64,000 nucleotides of DNA. It comes from CAJQPP01 sp963793465. GTDB taxonomy: Bacteria > Planctomycetota > Planctomycetia > Pirellulales > Pirellulaceae. Where the stretch lies: NCBI GenBank assembly GCA_963793465.1, contig CAWCAJ010000007.1:186001-250000 (forward strand), written 5' to 3'. The stretch's first letter is position 1. The number at the start of each line of letters is the position of its first letter. The notes beneath the pieces were generated by a model, which was given only the letters and a program-made list of their open reading frames with translations, was not told where the DNA came from and made no database searches. Shown one piece after another: positions 27,182 through 35,879 of the stretch. The position numbers and the translations under genes are program-made.

Positions 27182-30100
27182 CTAGCCGTGCCCGGCCAGG
27201 AAGCCCTCTCCCAACGCCGGGTGCGGGTTGACCACGCGGGCCAGGTATTTGGTCCGCGGATAGATGTTCAGTTCTTCCAGCAAGGTATAAGACCTTGGAT
27301 TGTGATGGTTCTTGTAGACATCGCTTTCGGTGTTCTGGATATCCCCAAACACGATCGCCTGGGTGGGACAGGCATCCTGGCAGGCTGTGGTGATCTCGTT
27401 AGGACCAATCGCCCGATTGCCCTCCGTCTTGCATTTGATCTTGGTGTTCTGGATCCGTTGCACACAGTAGGTGCATTTTTCCATGACGCCTCGGCTGCGA
27501 ACCGTCACTTCGGGGTTCATCATCAGGCTTTGCAATTGCAAATCGGCCTTTTGCAAGCGATCCGCACCGGGGATTTTCAGGAAGGTCTGAGCATCCGTGT
27601 AATTGAAGTAGTTGAAGCGTCGGACCTTGTAGGGACAGTTGTTGCCGCAATAACGGGTCCCGATACAACGGTTGTAAACCATGTCATTCAGGCCTTCATC
27701 GGAATGCACCGTGGCGGCCACCGGGCAGACGGTTTCGCAAGGAGCCTTCTCGCACTGCTGGCAGGTCATCGGCTGGTGAGCGATCGCCGGATCGACGCCC
27801 TCGCGGTCACCCTGCTGGGTGATGAAATAGCGGTCGATCCGCAGCCACTGCATCTCGCGGCCTTTGCTGACCTGTTCCTTGCCAACCACCGGAATGTTGT
27901 TTTCCGACTGGCAAGCCACCACGCAGGCGTTACAGCCAGTGCATTTGTTGAGGTCAATGCTCATGCCCCACTTGTGAGGCACGGAGGCATCCAGCCAACC
28001 GGCACGGGTCAGGTCGAAGTTCTTGAAGTGCAGATGGTGTCCTTCCGGCCAGTGATGGGCGTGACCATCATCGTGACTGCCCTCATCATGCCCCGCGGCC
28101 CCTGCTCCGCCCGATTCGGATTCGTCCCCGGAAGTCGCCCCCGTTCCATGGTCGTCCCCGTGGGACGCCAGGAACTTTTCCAGACTTTCGAAGGATCCGC
28201 TCCGCACCAAGCCACCAGGACCCGGTACCCGCTTGTTGATCTCGTCCCGACCCAGGTCATCGATCTTGAAATGGTCCTGGGTGGTCGCCAGCACGTAGGA
28301 GGTACTGGTCGGGTCCGTTACCACGGCCGGTACCGACCACCAGTTGCCACTGGTTCGCAAGGGACGCACATCGTGACCGATCGACTCCACCGAAATATCG
28401 GCATCTCCCGCCACACGACCGGCGGCCTGCCGCCCGTAGCCCAGCCAGGTACAGATGGTTCCATCGGGAAGTCCGGGCAGGATGTACACGGGCAGCGAAA
28501 TCTGGCTTTCATCCACCTTGAGGTTGGCGATTTTCCCTTGCGTTAGACCGAGTTTGTCGGCCGTCACGGGGTTGACCAGTGCCGCGTTGTCCCAGGTCAG
28601 CTTGGTCAGGAATTCCGGACATTCCTGCAACCAGCCGTTATTGGCAAAACGCCCGTCGTAAATCGACTTGGAAGGCCGGAAAATCAACTCCGGTTCCCCA
28701 CCGGTCCAGGAGGCTGTCCAATCGTCCTGGCCGGCGTCCAGCGTCATCTCGTTCAATGTAGGGCTGGATGATGGGATACCGCTGTCGGCAATGAAGCCGG
28801 ATTTCACGGCGGCATTCCAGGCCAGCTCCGGGTCGTCACCGCCCAGCAATCCAGCCAGCGTTCCTTTGACCACTTGCAAGCCCGGGTTCAGCGACTCGTG
28901 GCTGTGGCCGGCCGCGTCTGCCGCGTGGCCACTCGTGTCCTGATCCAGCACCCCGGTCAAGGCAGCCAGAAATTCGATTTCCGAGCGGCCGCCGAACAGC
29001 GGAGGCAGCATCGGTTGAGCGATGCAAATCGAACCGTCGTAGGAACGACCGTCCCCCCAGCTTTCCAGTGGATGGGCAGCGTTCATGTGCCATTGGCAGC
29101 GACGCGAGGTTTCGTTGCGATAGACGCTGAGGTGCAACGAATTCGAGACCTTGCCCAGGGCTTCCTCGAAACCCAGGTCCGCTGGAGCAAAAAACACAGG
29201 ATTACCACCCAGGATGACCAGCGTGTTGATCGTGCCAGCCTGAATCGCCGCCGTCAGCTCTTTCAACTGGTCAACGCCCGACTGGGCGGCGGCATCCGGA
29301 ATGGCGTGCAAGTGCACCGTTCGTCCGAGATTTTCCAGCATCGCATTGATGCGGATGGCTCGCGCATGAACATCGGCTGGCTGGGTCGGACCCACCATCA
29401 CCACCCCGGCACCCTTGTTGGCCAACAGGTCCGAAGCCATGGCGGCCAGAATCTGTTCGCGTTTGGAGAGCCCCGAGTCCACCGTGCTGACACCCCGTTG
29501 CAAGGCATCCTCCAAACCCGCCAGGAAAGACCCGATCTGGCCAAAACGCAGGGGCAATCGATGATCCGCCATGGCCCCCGTCGCGGAGAAATCGCTTTCC
29601 ACCACATACAGACGGCTCATGTGCAGGTGATCAGCGTCCCGGGAGCTGGCGAAATCCCGTGACAGACGAACTCCAGCCGGGTCGATTCCCAGCGGATCGG
29701 CATCGATGGATACGATGACCTTGGCGTCCGCCAGACGATACACCGGACGAAAGACATCTCCCAACGCCTTGCGAGAACCCTCCCAGACGTTGTCCTCGCC
29801 TACCGACGTGAATTCGAACCACTGGGCATCGCGATTGGAGTCCATCAGGACGCGTTTCATTCGCTGGCGACTGAGCGAACTGGATGGCTCAGCCAGCACG
29901 GCGACACCCTGCCCTGCCACCAGGGACTTAAACATGTTGATGCCGTCTTCCCAGGTGGTTGCCTCCATGCCGGTCTGGCCAGCGCGAGCCGGTCCGCGAC
30001 TGCGATCCGGGTCGTACAACTGCAAGATTGTGGCCTGGGTAAAGGTGTCCGAGGAACCTCGCATATCCGGATGATCCGGATTGCCATCCAATTTGATCGG

Positions 30101-30466
30101 TCGCCCGTCGTAGCTGACGGCCACCAGCGGGCGAGCCATTCCACCAAATTCCATCATTGTGGAGTAACTGTCGGGGATTCCCGGCGTACGCCCCGCCGGC
30201 CGAAACGCAAAGGGTGTGATTTTTTCATCCGGGTAGCGACATCCGGCTACCGCACCGAAAGCCATCGAGGCACCCATCAACTGCAGCCAACGCCGACGCG
30301 AAAACCCGTCACTGGCAGGCGGTGCCGCTGCGCCAAAATCGTGATCAATCACCTCGTTGATTTCCGGTTGACCCAGAAGTTCATCGAAGCTTCGCCAGTA
30401 ATGCCTGGCCTGGGGACCACCGTCCGGAAGTTGTCCCAATTCGTTTTCTGTATTTTTCTGAATCAT
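27182..30466 (-). CDS. actB: Alternative complex III iron-sulfur/molybdopterin-fold subunit ActB
   Basis: A 1094-residue periplasmic subunit exported by a Tat signal (FSRRRWLQLMGASMAF at about 55-70). The ATG at 30466 overlaps the actA stop (ATGA). The large middle part is a molybdopterin-oxidoreductase fold that in ActB proteins has lost the cofactor. Residues about 835-1035 are an NrfC-like domain with clustered cysteines: CTGCNACVVACQ, CQQCEKAPCETVCP, CIGTRYCGNNCPY, CTYCVQRIQNTKIKC and CQDACP. These bind four Fe-S clusters in characterised ActB. It passes electrons from quinol at ActC to the ActA/ActE hemes. A long His-rich linker at about 775-800 (DDGHAHHWPEGHHLHF) precedes the Fe-S part. 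Confidence 0.96.
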   Translation of the reverse strand: MIQKNTENELGQLPDGGPQARHYWRSFDELLGQPEINEVIDHDFGAAAPPASDGFSRRRWLQLMGASMAFGAVAGCRYPDEKITPFAFRPAGRTPGIPDSYSTMMEFGGMARPLVAVSYDGRPIKLDGNPDHPDMRGSSDTFTQATILQLYDPDRSRGPARAGQTGMEATTWEDGINMFKSLVAGQGVAVLAEPSSSLSRQRMKRVLMDSNRDAQWFEFTSVGEDNVWEGSRKALGDVFRPVYRLADAKVIVSIDADPLGIDPAGVRLSRDFASSRDADHLHMSRLYVVESDFSATGAMADHRLPLRFGQIGSFLAGLEDALQRGVSTVDSGLSKREQILAAMASDLLANKGAGVVMVGPTQPADVHARAIRINAMLENLGRTVHLHAIPDAAAQSGVDQLKELTAAIQAGTINTLVILGGNPVFFAPADLGFEEALGKVSNSLHLSVYRNETSRRCQWHMNAAHPLESWGDGRSYDGSICIAQPMLPPLFGGRSEIEFLAALTGVLDQDTSGHAADAAGHSHESLNPGLQVVKGTLAGLLGGDDPELAWNAAVKSGFIADSGIPSSSPTLNEMTLDAGQDDWTASWTGGEPELIFRPSKSIYDGRFANNGWLQECPEFLTKLTWDNAALVNPVTADKLGLTQGKIANLKVDESQISLPVYILPGLPDGTICTWLGYGRQAAGRVAGDADISVESIGHDVRPLRTSGNWWSVPAVVTDPTSTSYVLATTQDHFKIDDLGRDEINKRVPGPGGLVRSGSFESLEKFLASHGDDHGTGATSGDESESGGAGAAGHDEGSHDDGHAHHWPEGHHLHFKNFDLTRAGWLDASVPHKWGMSIDLNKCTGCNACVVACQSENNIPVVGKEQVSKGREMQWLRIDRYFITQQGDREGVDPAIAHQPMTCQQCEKAPCETVCPVAATVHSDEGLNDMVYNRCIGTRYCGNNCPYKVRRFNYFNYTDAQTFLKIPGADRLQKADLQLQSLMMNPEVTVRSRGVMEKCTYCVQRIQNTKIKCKTEGNRAIGPNEITTACQDACPTQAIVFGDIQNTESDVYKNHHNPRSYTLLEELNIYPRTKYLARVVNPHPALGEGFLAGHG

Positions 30467-31167
30467 CGATGACACGTGGAGCAGCTGATGTTCGGTTTGA
30501 TTTCCAGTTTCTTCGCCCATTCCTTGCCGTATTCCTCGAATGTCTGACCATCCGGGGGCACGAAATCCAGCTGAGTCACCAGTTCGGGATCGCGGATGCT
30601 GGCTTCCGGGTTTCTGTGACATTCAATGCACCAGGCCATGGATAGCGGCTTGACCTGCTGCACGATTTCCATCTTGTCGATCCGACCGTGGCAGGAAACG
30701 CAACTGACTCCACGAGTCACGTGGGCAGCGTGATTAAAGTACACAAAGTCAGGAGCATCATGGACGCGGATCCACTCGATGGGCTCGCCGGTTTCCAGGC
30801 TGTTGCGAACCGGCTCCAGCAGCGGGCTGTCTCCATGAATCACCCCCAAATCACGGGGTGTTCCGTCCAGATTCCTGGCCACCCGGTTGGCACCGTGGCA
30901 GTTGCCGCAGGTTTCCGTGGGTGGCACCGCCGCATGGGCCGCCTTGTCCACCGTGTTGTGACAGTAACGGCAATCCAGCTTCAAGTCGCCGGCATGCACC
31001 TTGTGACTGAAGGGGATCGGTTGCAGCGGTCGATGACCGACATTCACCGTCGTGGGGAGGTGGGCGGCGTACAATACCGTCGCCAAATATCCTCCCAAAA
31101 GTAGCAAGCTGCCAAACAAAATCAGCGTGAACTTGTTAACCCAGTTGGGAAAATGGAATTCTTGCAT
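30463..31167 (-). CDS. actA: Alternative complex III pentaheme cytochrome ActA
   Basis: A 234-residue multiheme cytochrome with an N-terminal membrane helix (FTLILFGSLLLLGGYLATVL at about 12-31). Five CxxCH heme sites are present: CRYCH, CGNCH, CVSCH, CIECH and CSTCH, the last just before the C-terminus. This count matches ActA of Rhodothermus and Flavobacterium. It is the first gene of the leftward act-cox operon, so its upstream region (31168-31934) should hold the promoter. ActA is an electron exit or relay of ACIII toward the caa3 oxidase encoded downstream. Confidence 0.96.
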   Translation of the reverse strand: MQEFHFPNWVNKFTLILFGSLLLLGGYLATVLYAAHLPTTVNVGHRPLQPIPFSHKVHAGDLKLDCRYCHNTVDKAAHAAVPPTETCGNCHGANRVARNLDGTPRDLGVIHGDSPLLEPVRNSLETGEPIEWIRVHDAPDFVYFNHAAHVTRGVSCVSCHGRIDKMEIVQQVKPLSMAWCIECHRNPEASIRDPELVTQLDFVPPDGQTFEEYGKEWAKKLEIKPNISCSTCHR

Positions 31168-31934
31168 GGTCGAGACCAGTTATCCTGAAGCTAAATTCTG
31201 AATCGGCAGCAATCACGGCATTGCCACAGAATCTGCGCAGCGCATCTAAGAAACACAAGCTTGATCGACAAATGTTAAGCCATTCCACCAACAACGTCGA
31301 CGCGGTAAAACGTCGCATACTTTTGGGGGGTGTGCAAGCCCCGCTGCAGGCCCCGGTCTTCACGTTTTTCCAACGAAAGTCGATTCGCTACCCAGCTGTT
31401 CCCTTCAGAAAAACGGTTCCATCCAGCAGTGCCTATGCCCGCCCCGCGCCCCCGTCCATGTCGCAACATCACCCCTGCTGCCTGCGGGGCGTGTCAAGGC
31501 AATGCACAGGCTGGCAAGCATCCGTGCAGCCGATCGGTGGAACTCGCACTGGGGGTCTGGCAAGCCTGAACTGACGGTGCCACTGCTGGCTTGGCCAGCA
31601 GTGTCGTTGCGAATCCAGCACTTTCCTTTCAATTCAGATCTAAGAGTCTTGATTCTTGCATTGGGGGCAGGCAATGGTGGTCTGGATCTCTTTGCAGGGC
31701 TTTGCTGGCGGAAGCGGCTTGGTGAACAGCCTTACTTTCATCCCGGGGGGGTTATTACGCATCGACATCCTTCCTTCAGCAGGTAAGCTGACCCCCTTCT
31801 TATGGCGGCCACCGGGCATTTGAAACCCTTTTGCTCAGTTGTTTGACCCACAACACTCAAATGGAACGGGGACTTTTCACCGTTCATGGATCGTGACTGG
31901 CCGTTTTTGCCGTACCCAAGTCAGGGGAGACCCG
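31168..31934. other. Long intergenic region upstream of actA
   Basis: About 770 bases between divergent genes actA and 31935-32273. Open frames here on either strand have no coding character. It contains a perfect 10-bp hairpin at 31581-31603, and it must hold the promoter of the 15-kb act-cox operon. I could not pick a convincing -35/-10 pair near the actA start. The side next to the small secreted gene has a good Shine-Dalgarno (AGGGGAGA, 31923-31930) but no clear promoter. Confidence 0.6.
31581..31603. repeat. Perfect 10-bp inverted repeat with 3-nt loop
   Basis: CACTGCTGGC (31581-31590), TTG, GCCAGCAGTG (31594-31603). On neither strand is it followed by a T-tract, so it is unlikely to be a rho-independent terminator. 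It lies about 415 bp upstream of actA in an otherwise feature-poor region. It could be a regulator site, a structured leader or a processed RNA end. Confidence 0.7.
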
Positions 31935-32273
31935 ATGTTGAATCGAAGCCTAATGATCTTGATTGCCTGGTTCGCTGTTGCCGCCTGTCCGGCGGACGGC
32001 CCGGCGCAGGAGGTTGTCCGTCAGGAAGCCTCTGTCAATTTGAATCAAGGACCGCTTTACGTCTGGCCGGCCTACGTGTCGATGACGCATTCTGCCAGCC
32101 CGATCTTCGTAGGAGAAGTGATTTCCAATCGGCCATTTCAACTGCATGCGATGCACCGTCAGTTGACTCAAAGTGCCAACTCCGCCGCTACAACCGTACG
32201 CACAAGTCAGCCCGGCACGAGCTGGACGGGCGCAGTGACGTTGCCATTTTCACCACCGCCCGGTGGTTGCTGA
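31935..32273 (+). CDS. Small secreted protein, unknown function
   Basis: A 112-residue protein. The ATG at 31935 follows a strong AGGGGAGA ribosome site with 4-bp spacing and opens a signal peptide MLNRSLMILIAWFAVAACP. The cleavage site is probably near ADGPAQ. The mature part is about 85 residues, with YVWPAYVSMTHSASPIFVGE and a terminal LPFSPPPGGC. No recognised domain. An upstream in-frame extension to 31839 has no coding character. It is followed by a clear terminator at 32315-32344, so it is transcribed alone. Confidence 0.7.
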   Translation: MLNRSLMILIAWFAVAACPADGPAQEVVRQEASVNLNQGPLYVWPAYVSMTHSASPIFVGEVISNRPFQLHAMHRQLTQSANSAATTVRTSQPGTSWTGAVTLPFSPPPGGC

Positions 32274-32314
32274 AACGGTGGTTAGTCGCCGGTCGGCGAC
32301 AGTAACATGCCTGG

Positions 32315-32344
32315 CCCGCTGCATCAGCGCAGCGGGTTTTTTTT
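32315..32344 (+). terminator. Rho-independent terminator
   Basis: Stem CCCGCTGC / GCAGCGGG (8 bp) with a 6-nt loop, followed by eight Ts at 32337-32344. It ends the transcript of the small secreted gene at 31935-32273. This is the strongest terminator in the window. Confidence 0.92.
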
Positions 32345-32699
32345 GTGGTGGGACGGAGTTGCCCTGTTCCCCCGGTCTCACCCCGGCTCGGAGAGTGCTT
32401 TAAGCTGACAGAAGCCGCGAGATGCTTGGCGGAACATTGGCTGGGCAGGGGGTGGTTCACCAATGGGGTGTCGCGCCACTTTTTGGTTGAGTCATCTTGC
32501 AGGCTGGCAAGCGGGTTTACAGGCCCGCCCGGTGGCGCCTGGAAAACGCTTGTACGGTAGGCTGGCTGTACCTCATTTCGACCACGGGCGTGGAGATGGG
32601 TCCGCAGGATCCCGCAGCAGCTGTGCTGCTTTCGTGACGGGTGACCGTCGGGCCCTTTGCAGAAACTGGCAAATCAATGAACCTGGAAGCGGTCGGCTG
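32345..32699. other. Intergenic stretch before the DMT transporter gene
   Basis: About 355 bases between the terminator and the transporter start at 32700. The transporter frame stays open upstream to 32463, but that extension is Arg/Gly/Trp-rich and not membrane-like, so it is not counted as coding. I see no repeat, RNA or convincing promoter in it. Confidence 0.5.
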
Positions 32700-33557
32700 A
32701 TGATCTACCTGTTGTTGAACATGGTCTTTGCCTCCGGATTCATGTTGTCCATCAAATGGGCGCAGGTGCGGGGCACGGAAGATGTCGTCACGATTGGCAC
32801 CTTGAACTATATCGTGGCTGCGCTGTTGATCACGCCCTTTTTTTTGGCCCAGGACCCTCAGGCCCTCACTCGATCATCGGTTGCCACGGGAGGCACGCTG
32901 GGACTGTGTTACTTCCTGGCGTACTTTTTTGTGATCTATGCCATTCGTTGGGTGGGCGCGTCAAGTGCTACCGTTATTTCCGTGTTGTCGATCCTGGTGC
33001 CGATTGGCTTCGGGATTTTTTGGTGGCAGGAAAAACCCGGCAGTTGGCAAATTGCCGGCATCACACTGGCCCTGACTTCACTGATGCTCATCGGAGGTCA
33101 GAAGAAAAACTCCCGGGCGGCGGTAGCCCAGCCCTGGTTTGCGCCGCTGGTGCTGGGCGTTTTTTTTCTGCTGTGCGGGACCAGCCGATTGGCTCAGGAG
33201 GCCTTCCGGCACTGGTGCAGCCGCGACCAGATTTTGAGCTTCAACTTTGTGGCTTTTTGCGTGGCCGCGTTTCCGTCGACGTTGCTATTGCTGGCACGCC
33301 GCAAACGCATTCGGGCCAGCGAGTTCATTTTTGGTGGCGGCATGGGATTGTGCAATTTCCTGCAGACGCTGTTCATACTGGAGGCCCTGCAGCGTTTTGA
33401 GGGCTTCATTGTGTTCCCCGTGGTCAGTGCCGGGGCCATCGTTCTGACGACACTGGTGGCGACGGGCACATTGGGCGAGAGGTTGACCGCCCGCAGTTAT
33501 CTGGGAATCGCGATCGCCGCGATCTCCCTGGTGTTGCTGAAGGGTTTGGACGGCTGA
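32700..33557 (+). CDS. EamA/DMT-superfamily transporter
   Basis: A 285-residue membrane protein with about ten helices in two EamA repeats. The ATG at 32700 gives MIYLLLNMVFASGFMLSIKW, a typical DMT first helix. Later helices include LCYFLAYFFVIYAIRWVGAS, ATVISVLSILVPIGFGIFWW and IAIAAISLVLLKGL at the C-terminus. The central break lies around GGQKKNSRAAVAQPW. DMT proteins export metabolites or act as permeases; substrate unknown. Convergent with the ankyrin gene (36 bp between stops) and preceded by a terminator-bounded gene. Confidence 0.85.
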   Translation: MIYLLLNMVFASGFMLSIKWAQVRGTEDVVTIGTLNYIVAALLITPFFLAQDPQALTRSSVATGGTLGLCYFLAYFFVIYAIRWVGASSATVISVLSILVPIGFGIFWWQEKPGSWQIAGITLALTSLMLIGGQKKNSRAAVAQPWFAPLVLGVFFLLCGTSRLAQEAFRHWCSRDQILSFNFVAFCVAAFPSTLLLLARRKRIRASEFIFGGGMGLCNFLQTLFILEALQRFEGFIVFPVVSAGAIVLTTLVATGTLGERLTARSYLGIAIAAISLVLLKGLDG

Positions 33558-33593
33558 GCCAGGTCCAAGTCCCGCCGCCCGGCCCGCTACTTT

Positions 33594-34232
33594 TTACTTT
33601 TTCTTGTCGCCCGTTTTCTTTTTGAGAAACGGCACATCCCGTAATTCGATCTGCTTGATGGATTGCAAGTGATCCAGGACCGGTTGAGCCTCATCCTGAC
33701 CCACCTGGGCGTGGAAATGCAACGAGAAGCCATGCGGTCCCTTGGCATCGATCAAGGCCGGTTCGATCGTTAACATCTCCTTGACCGTGTCCAGCATGCC
33801 CAGCATTGCGGCACAGAAAATATCGATACGGGCACCCTGCCCCAGCAGGAATCGTACGATGTCTTTACGGCCCATATGCGATGCACCGCCCAAGGCGGTT
33901 TCGTAGTCCCCCGCTCCCCAGTCCACGGAGGCATTCAAGAGACCGGGTTCGCGTTGCAGCAGCATTTTGACCATCTCCAAATCGCTGTGCGCATAGATCA
34001 CGAAGTCGGCGGCCATGGTGCGGTTGATCTGCTGCTGTTTCCACCCCGGTTTGAAACCCGGTTCGTCGTAGTCCCGTTCAAACGCGGCTTCCTGGGGTCC
34101 CGGATTCGAGGCTGGCTGATTTTCTTCCTGCATCAGGCCGCGGGTCCAACCGATGGTCGGGCCAGCCGCCAACAGACCGATGGTCGACGAGTTAAAAAGA
34201 CGTCGCGTCAGGGGATTTTGTGTCATGGTCAT
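33594..34232 (-). CDS. Ankyrin-repeat protein with Tat-like signal
   Basis: A 212-residue protein. The N-terminus has a twin-arginine-like signal (LTRRLFNSSTIGLLAAGPTI), so export is likely. Two to three ankyrin repeats follow, with FVIYAHSDLEMVKMLLQRE, ETALGGASHMGRKDIVRFLL, and CAAMLGMLDTVKEMLTIEP. The tail is Lys-rich (FLKKKTGDKKK). It sits 97 bp downstream of the DUF1552 gene on the same strand and is the last gene of a leftward run of four exported proteins (38720 to 33594). Ankyrin repeats suggest a protein-binding role, partner unknown. Confidence 0.85.
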   Translation of the reverse strand: MTMTQNPLTRRLFNSSTIGLLAAGPTIGWTRGLMQEENQPASNPGPQEAAFERDYDEPGFKPGWKQQQINRTMAADFVIYAHSDLEMVKMLLQREPGLLNASVDWGAGDYETALGGASHMGRKDIVRFLLGQGARIDIFCAAMLGMLDTVKEMLTIEPALIDAKGPHGFSLHFHAQVGQDEAQPVLDHLQSIKQIELRDVPFLKKKTGDKKK

Positions 34233-34329
34233 CGCTCGATTCAGGTTTCAGGAACAGATACGGGCCGAATCAATCCGGCCGCTGATTTGGGGAGGCGGTA
34301 TCGCCGCCAGCAAGTTGAACTCCGGAGTG

Positions 34330-35634
34330 TCAGGCGGTGGCAACGTATTGGGTCAATCGCCCGGAGCTGTCGGCGAATTCGTTGATGTCGACACCCATTT
34401 CCCGAGCCAGTGTCAGCCACAAATTGGCCAGCGGTGTTCCGGTTTCGCATTCCAGTTGGCGACCCGTTTGCACGCCGTGAGCGCTGCCTCCGGCAATCAC
34501 CATCGGCAATTGGGTGTAGGAGTGTGAATTGCCGTCCCCCAATCCGGAGCCCAACACGAAATAGGTGCTTTCCAACAGGTTGTGCTCCGCTTCCTGATGC
34601 TCTTTCAGGCGGTTGACCAGGTACAGGAATTGAGACACGTGAAAGCGGTCGATCAGCGCGACTTCCTCGTCGTAGGTATCGTCGTGCGTCATTTGGTGAT
34701 GCTGGACCGGTTTCTCAAACACGCCATCGTAAAGTTGAGGAGTCTCCCAGCGTTCGGGTCCAACCATCAAGGTGACGATACGGGTCTGATCGGTGCGGAA
34801 AGCCAGCACCATCAAATCGCCCATCAAACGCAGGTAGTCGCCGCGATTCTGTGGCATTTCTTGCGGCAGTTCAAATTCGACTTTACCAAGCGTGCCACGG
34901 GATGCGGCCTGGTGATCCAAGCGTGTTTCAATGGCCCGCACCGATTCCAGGTACTCGTCCAGTTTGCGGCGGTCTTCGACGCCCAGTCGGGTGTGCAACG
35001 CGCGGGCATCCTCCAGGACCGTGTCCAGCACGCTGCGATTAAAAAAGTCCGCGTCGCCAAACAGTCGCTGGAACACTTTGTGGGGATCGTTCTCCGCCCG
35101 GGCATCGTGATTGGGGCCGTACCAGGAGATGGCGTCGAATAACTTGGGCTCCATGTTGTCGGTAAAGCTGTTGCAGCTGAGCTCCAACGAGGGAAAGGGA
35201 GTCGCCTGACCCACCTGCCGCGCGATCACCTGATCCAGCGTCGTGTTGATGGCCGTCGAACCATCCGGTCGATCGTAGGGTCCCGAACTGGTCATCCAGC
35301 AGGAGGCCGCTTGCGAATGTGGCTCCCCGGAAACATAAACCCGATTCAACCCATTGATGACCACCAGATCGTCGCGCACCGGTTTGAGAGGTTGCAGGGT
35401 TTGCGAATCCAGCCAATCCTGCTGTCCCACCTTGGGAAACCAGTGTTGTGTGATGATCCCATTGGGAATGTACATGAATGCCAATCGCTTGGGGGGCGTG
35501 GCGGCGGCACTCACAGCCGATGCGGTCAATGTCCGCAACGGACGCATGGCTTCCAGCATCGGTAAGGCGATCGTGGCCGCGGCACCCTTCAGCACCGTAC
35601 GACGTGAAATGGGCTTTCGTTTGGGTGTCCACAT
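34330..35634 (-). CDS. DUF1552 protein, Tat-exported
   Basis: A 434-residue protein. The ATG at 35634 gives MWTPKRKPISRRTVLKGAAA, a twin-arginine signal. A start at 35655 would add seven residues. The rest matches the planctomycete DUF1552 family: LAFMYIPNGIITQHWFPK, VINGLNRVYVSGEPHSQA, TLDQVIARQVGQATPFPSLE, MGDLMVLAFRTDQTRIVTLM and YFVLGSGLGDGNSHSY. The family is periplasmic and almost always encoded next to a DUF1592-type cytochrome protein, as here (35880-37997 upstream). The biochemical function has not been shown. Confidence 0.9.
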   Translation of the reverse strand: MWTPKRKPISRRTVLKGAAATIALPMLEAMRPLRTLTASAVSAAATPPKRLAFMYIPNGIITQHWFPKVGQQDWLDSQTLQPLKPVRDDLVVINGLNRVYVSGEPHSQAASCWMTSSGPYDRPDGSTAINTTLDQVIARQVGQATPFPSLELSCNSFTDNMEPKLFDAISWYGPNHDARAENDPHKVFQRLFGDADFFNRSVLDTVLEDARALHTRLGVEDRRKLDEYLESVRAIETRLDHQAASRGTLGKVEFELPQEMPQNRGDYLRLMGDLMVLAFRTDQTRIVTLMVGPERWETPQLYDGVFEKPVQHHQMTHDDTYDEEVALIDRFHVSQFLYLVNRLKEHQEAEHNLLESTYFVLGSGLGDGNSHSYTQLPMVIAGGSAHGVQTGRQLECETGTPLANLWLTLAREMGVDINEFADSSGRLTQYVATA

Positions 35635-35838
35635 GAAAAGTTGATTCCTTCCCAAAGGTGATAGCGTGGGCCATCCGTTAACTTGTTACAGGCTGTGTGG
35701 GTTTCAGGCCAGGCATGTTGACGGTGATTTGTGTTTTGGCGGGGATCTTTTTTTTGTTGCGGTTTGTTGTTTTGTTGTCGCGCCAGCATCTGTGCCAGGC
35801 CTTGATCTTGACCCGGCCTGCGACAGCCGATTGGGGAT

Positions 35839-35865
35839 GACAGAGCAAACCCTGCTCGCTCTGTC
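35839..35865. repeat. 8-bp inverted repeat between DUF1592 and DUF1552 genes
   Basis: GACAGAGC at 35839-35846 pairs perfectly with GCTCTGTC at 35858-35865 across an 11-nt loop. The loop and stem can also pair as GAGCA/TGCTC, giving two alternative hairpins. It lies just after the stop of the DUF1592 gene in the leftward transcript. There is no T-tract next to it. It may be an mRNA-stability or partial terminator element between the two genes. Confidence 0.5.
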
Positions 35866-35879
35866 CTGCAAGCATTCCT

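Noticed and set aside
31221..31786. Several short open frames upstream of actA
   Set aside because: No ribosome sites, random composition, mutually overlapping on both strands.
35839..35865. Reading the 8-bp inverted repeat as a rho-independent terminator
   Set aside because: No T-tract on either strand; kept only as a hairpin.
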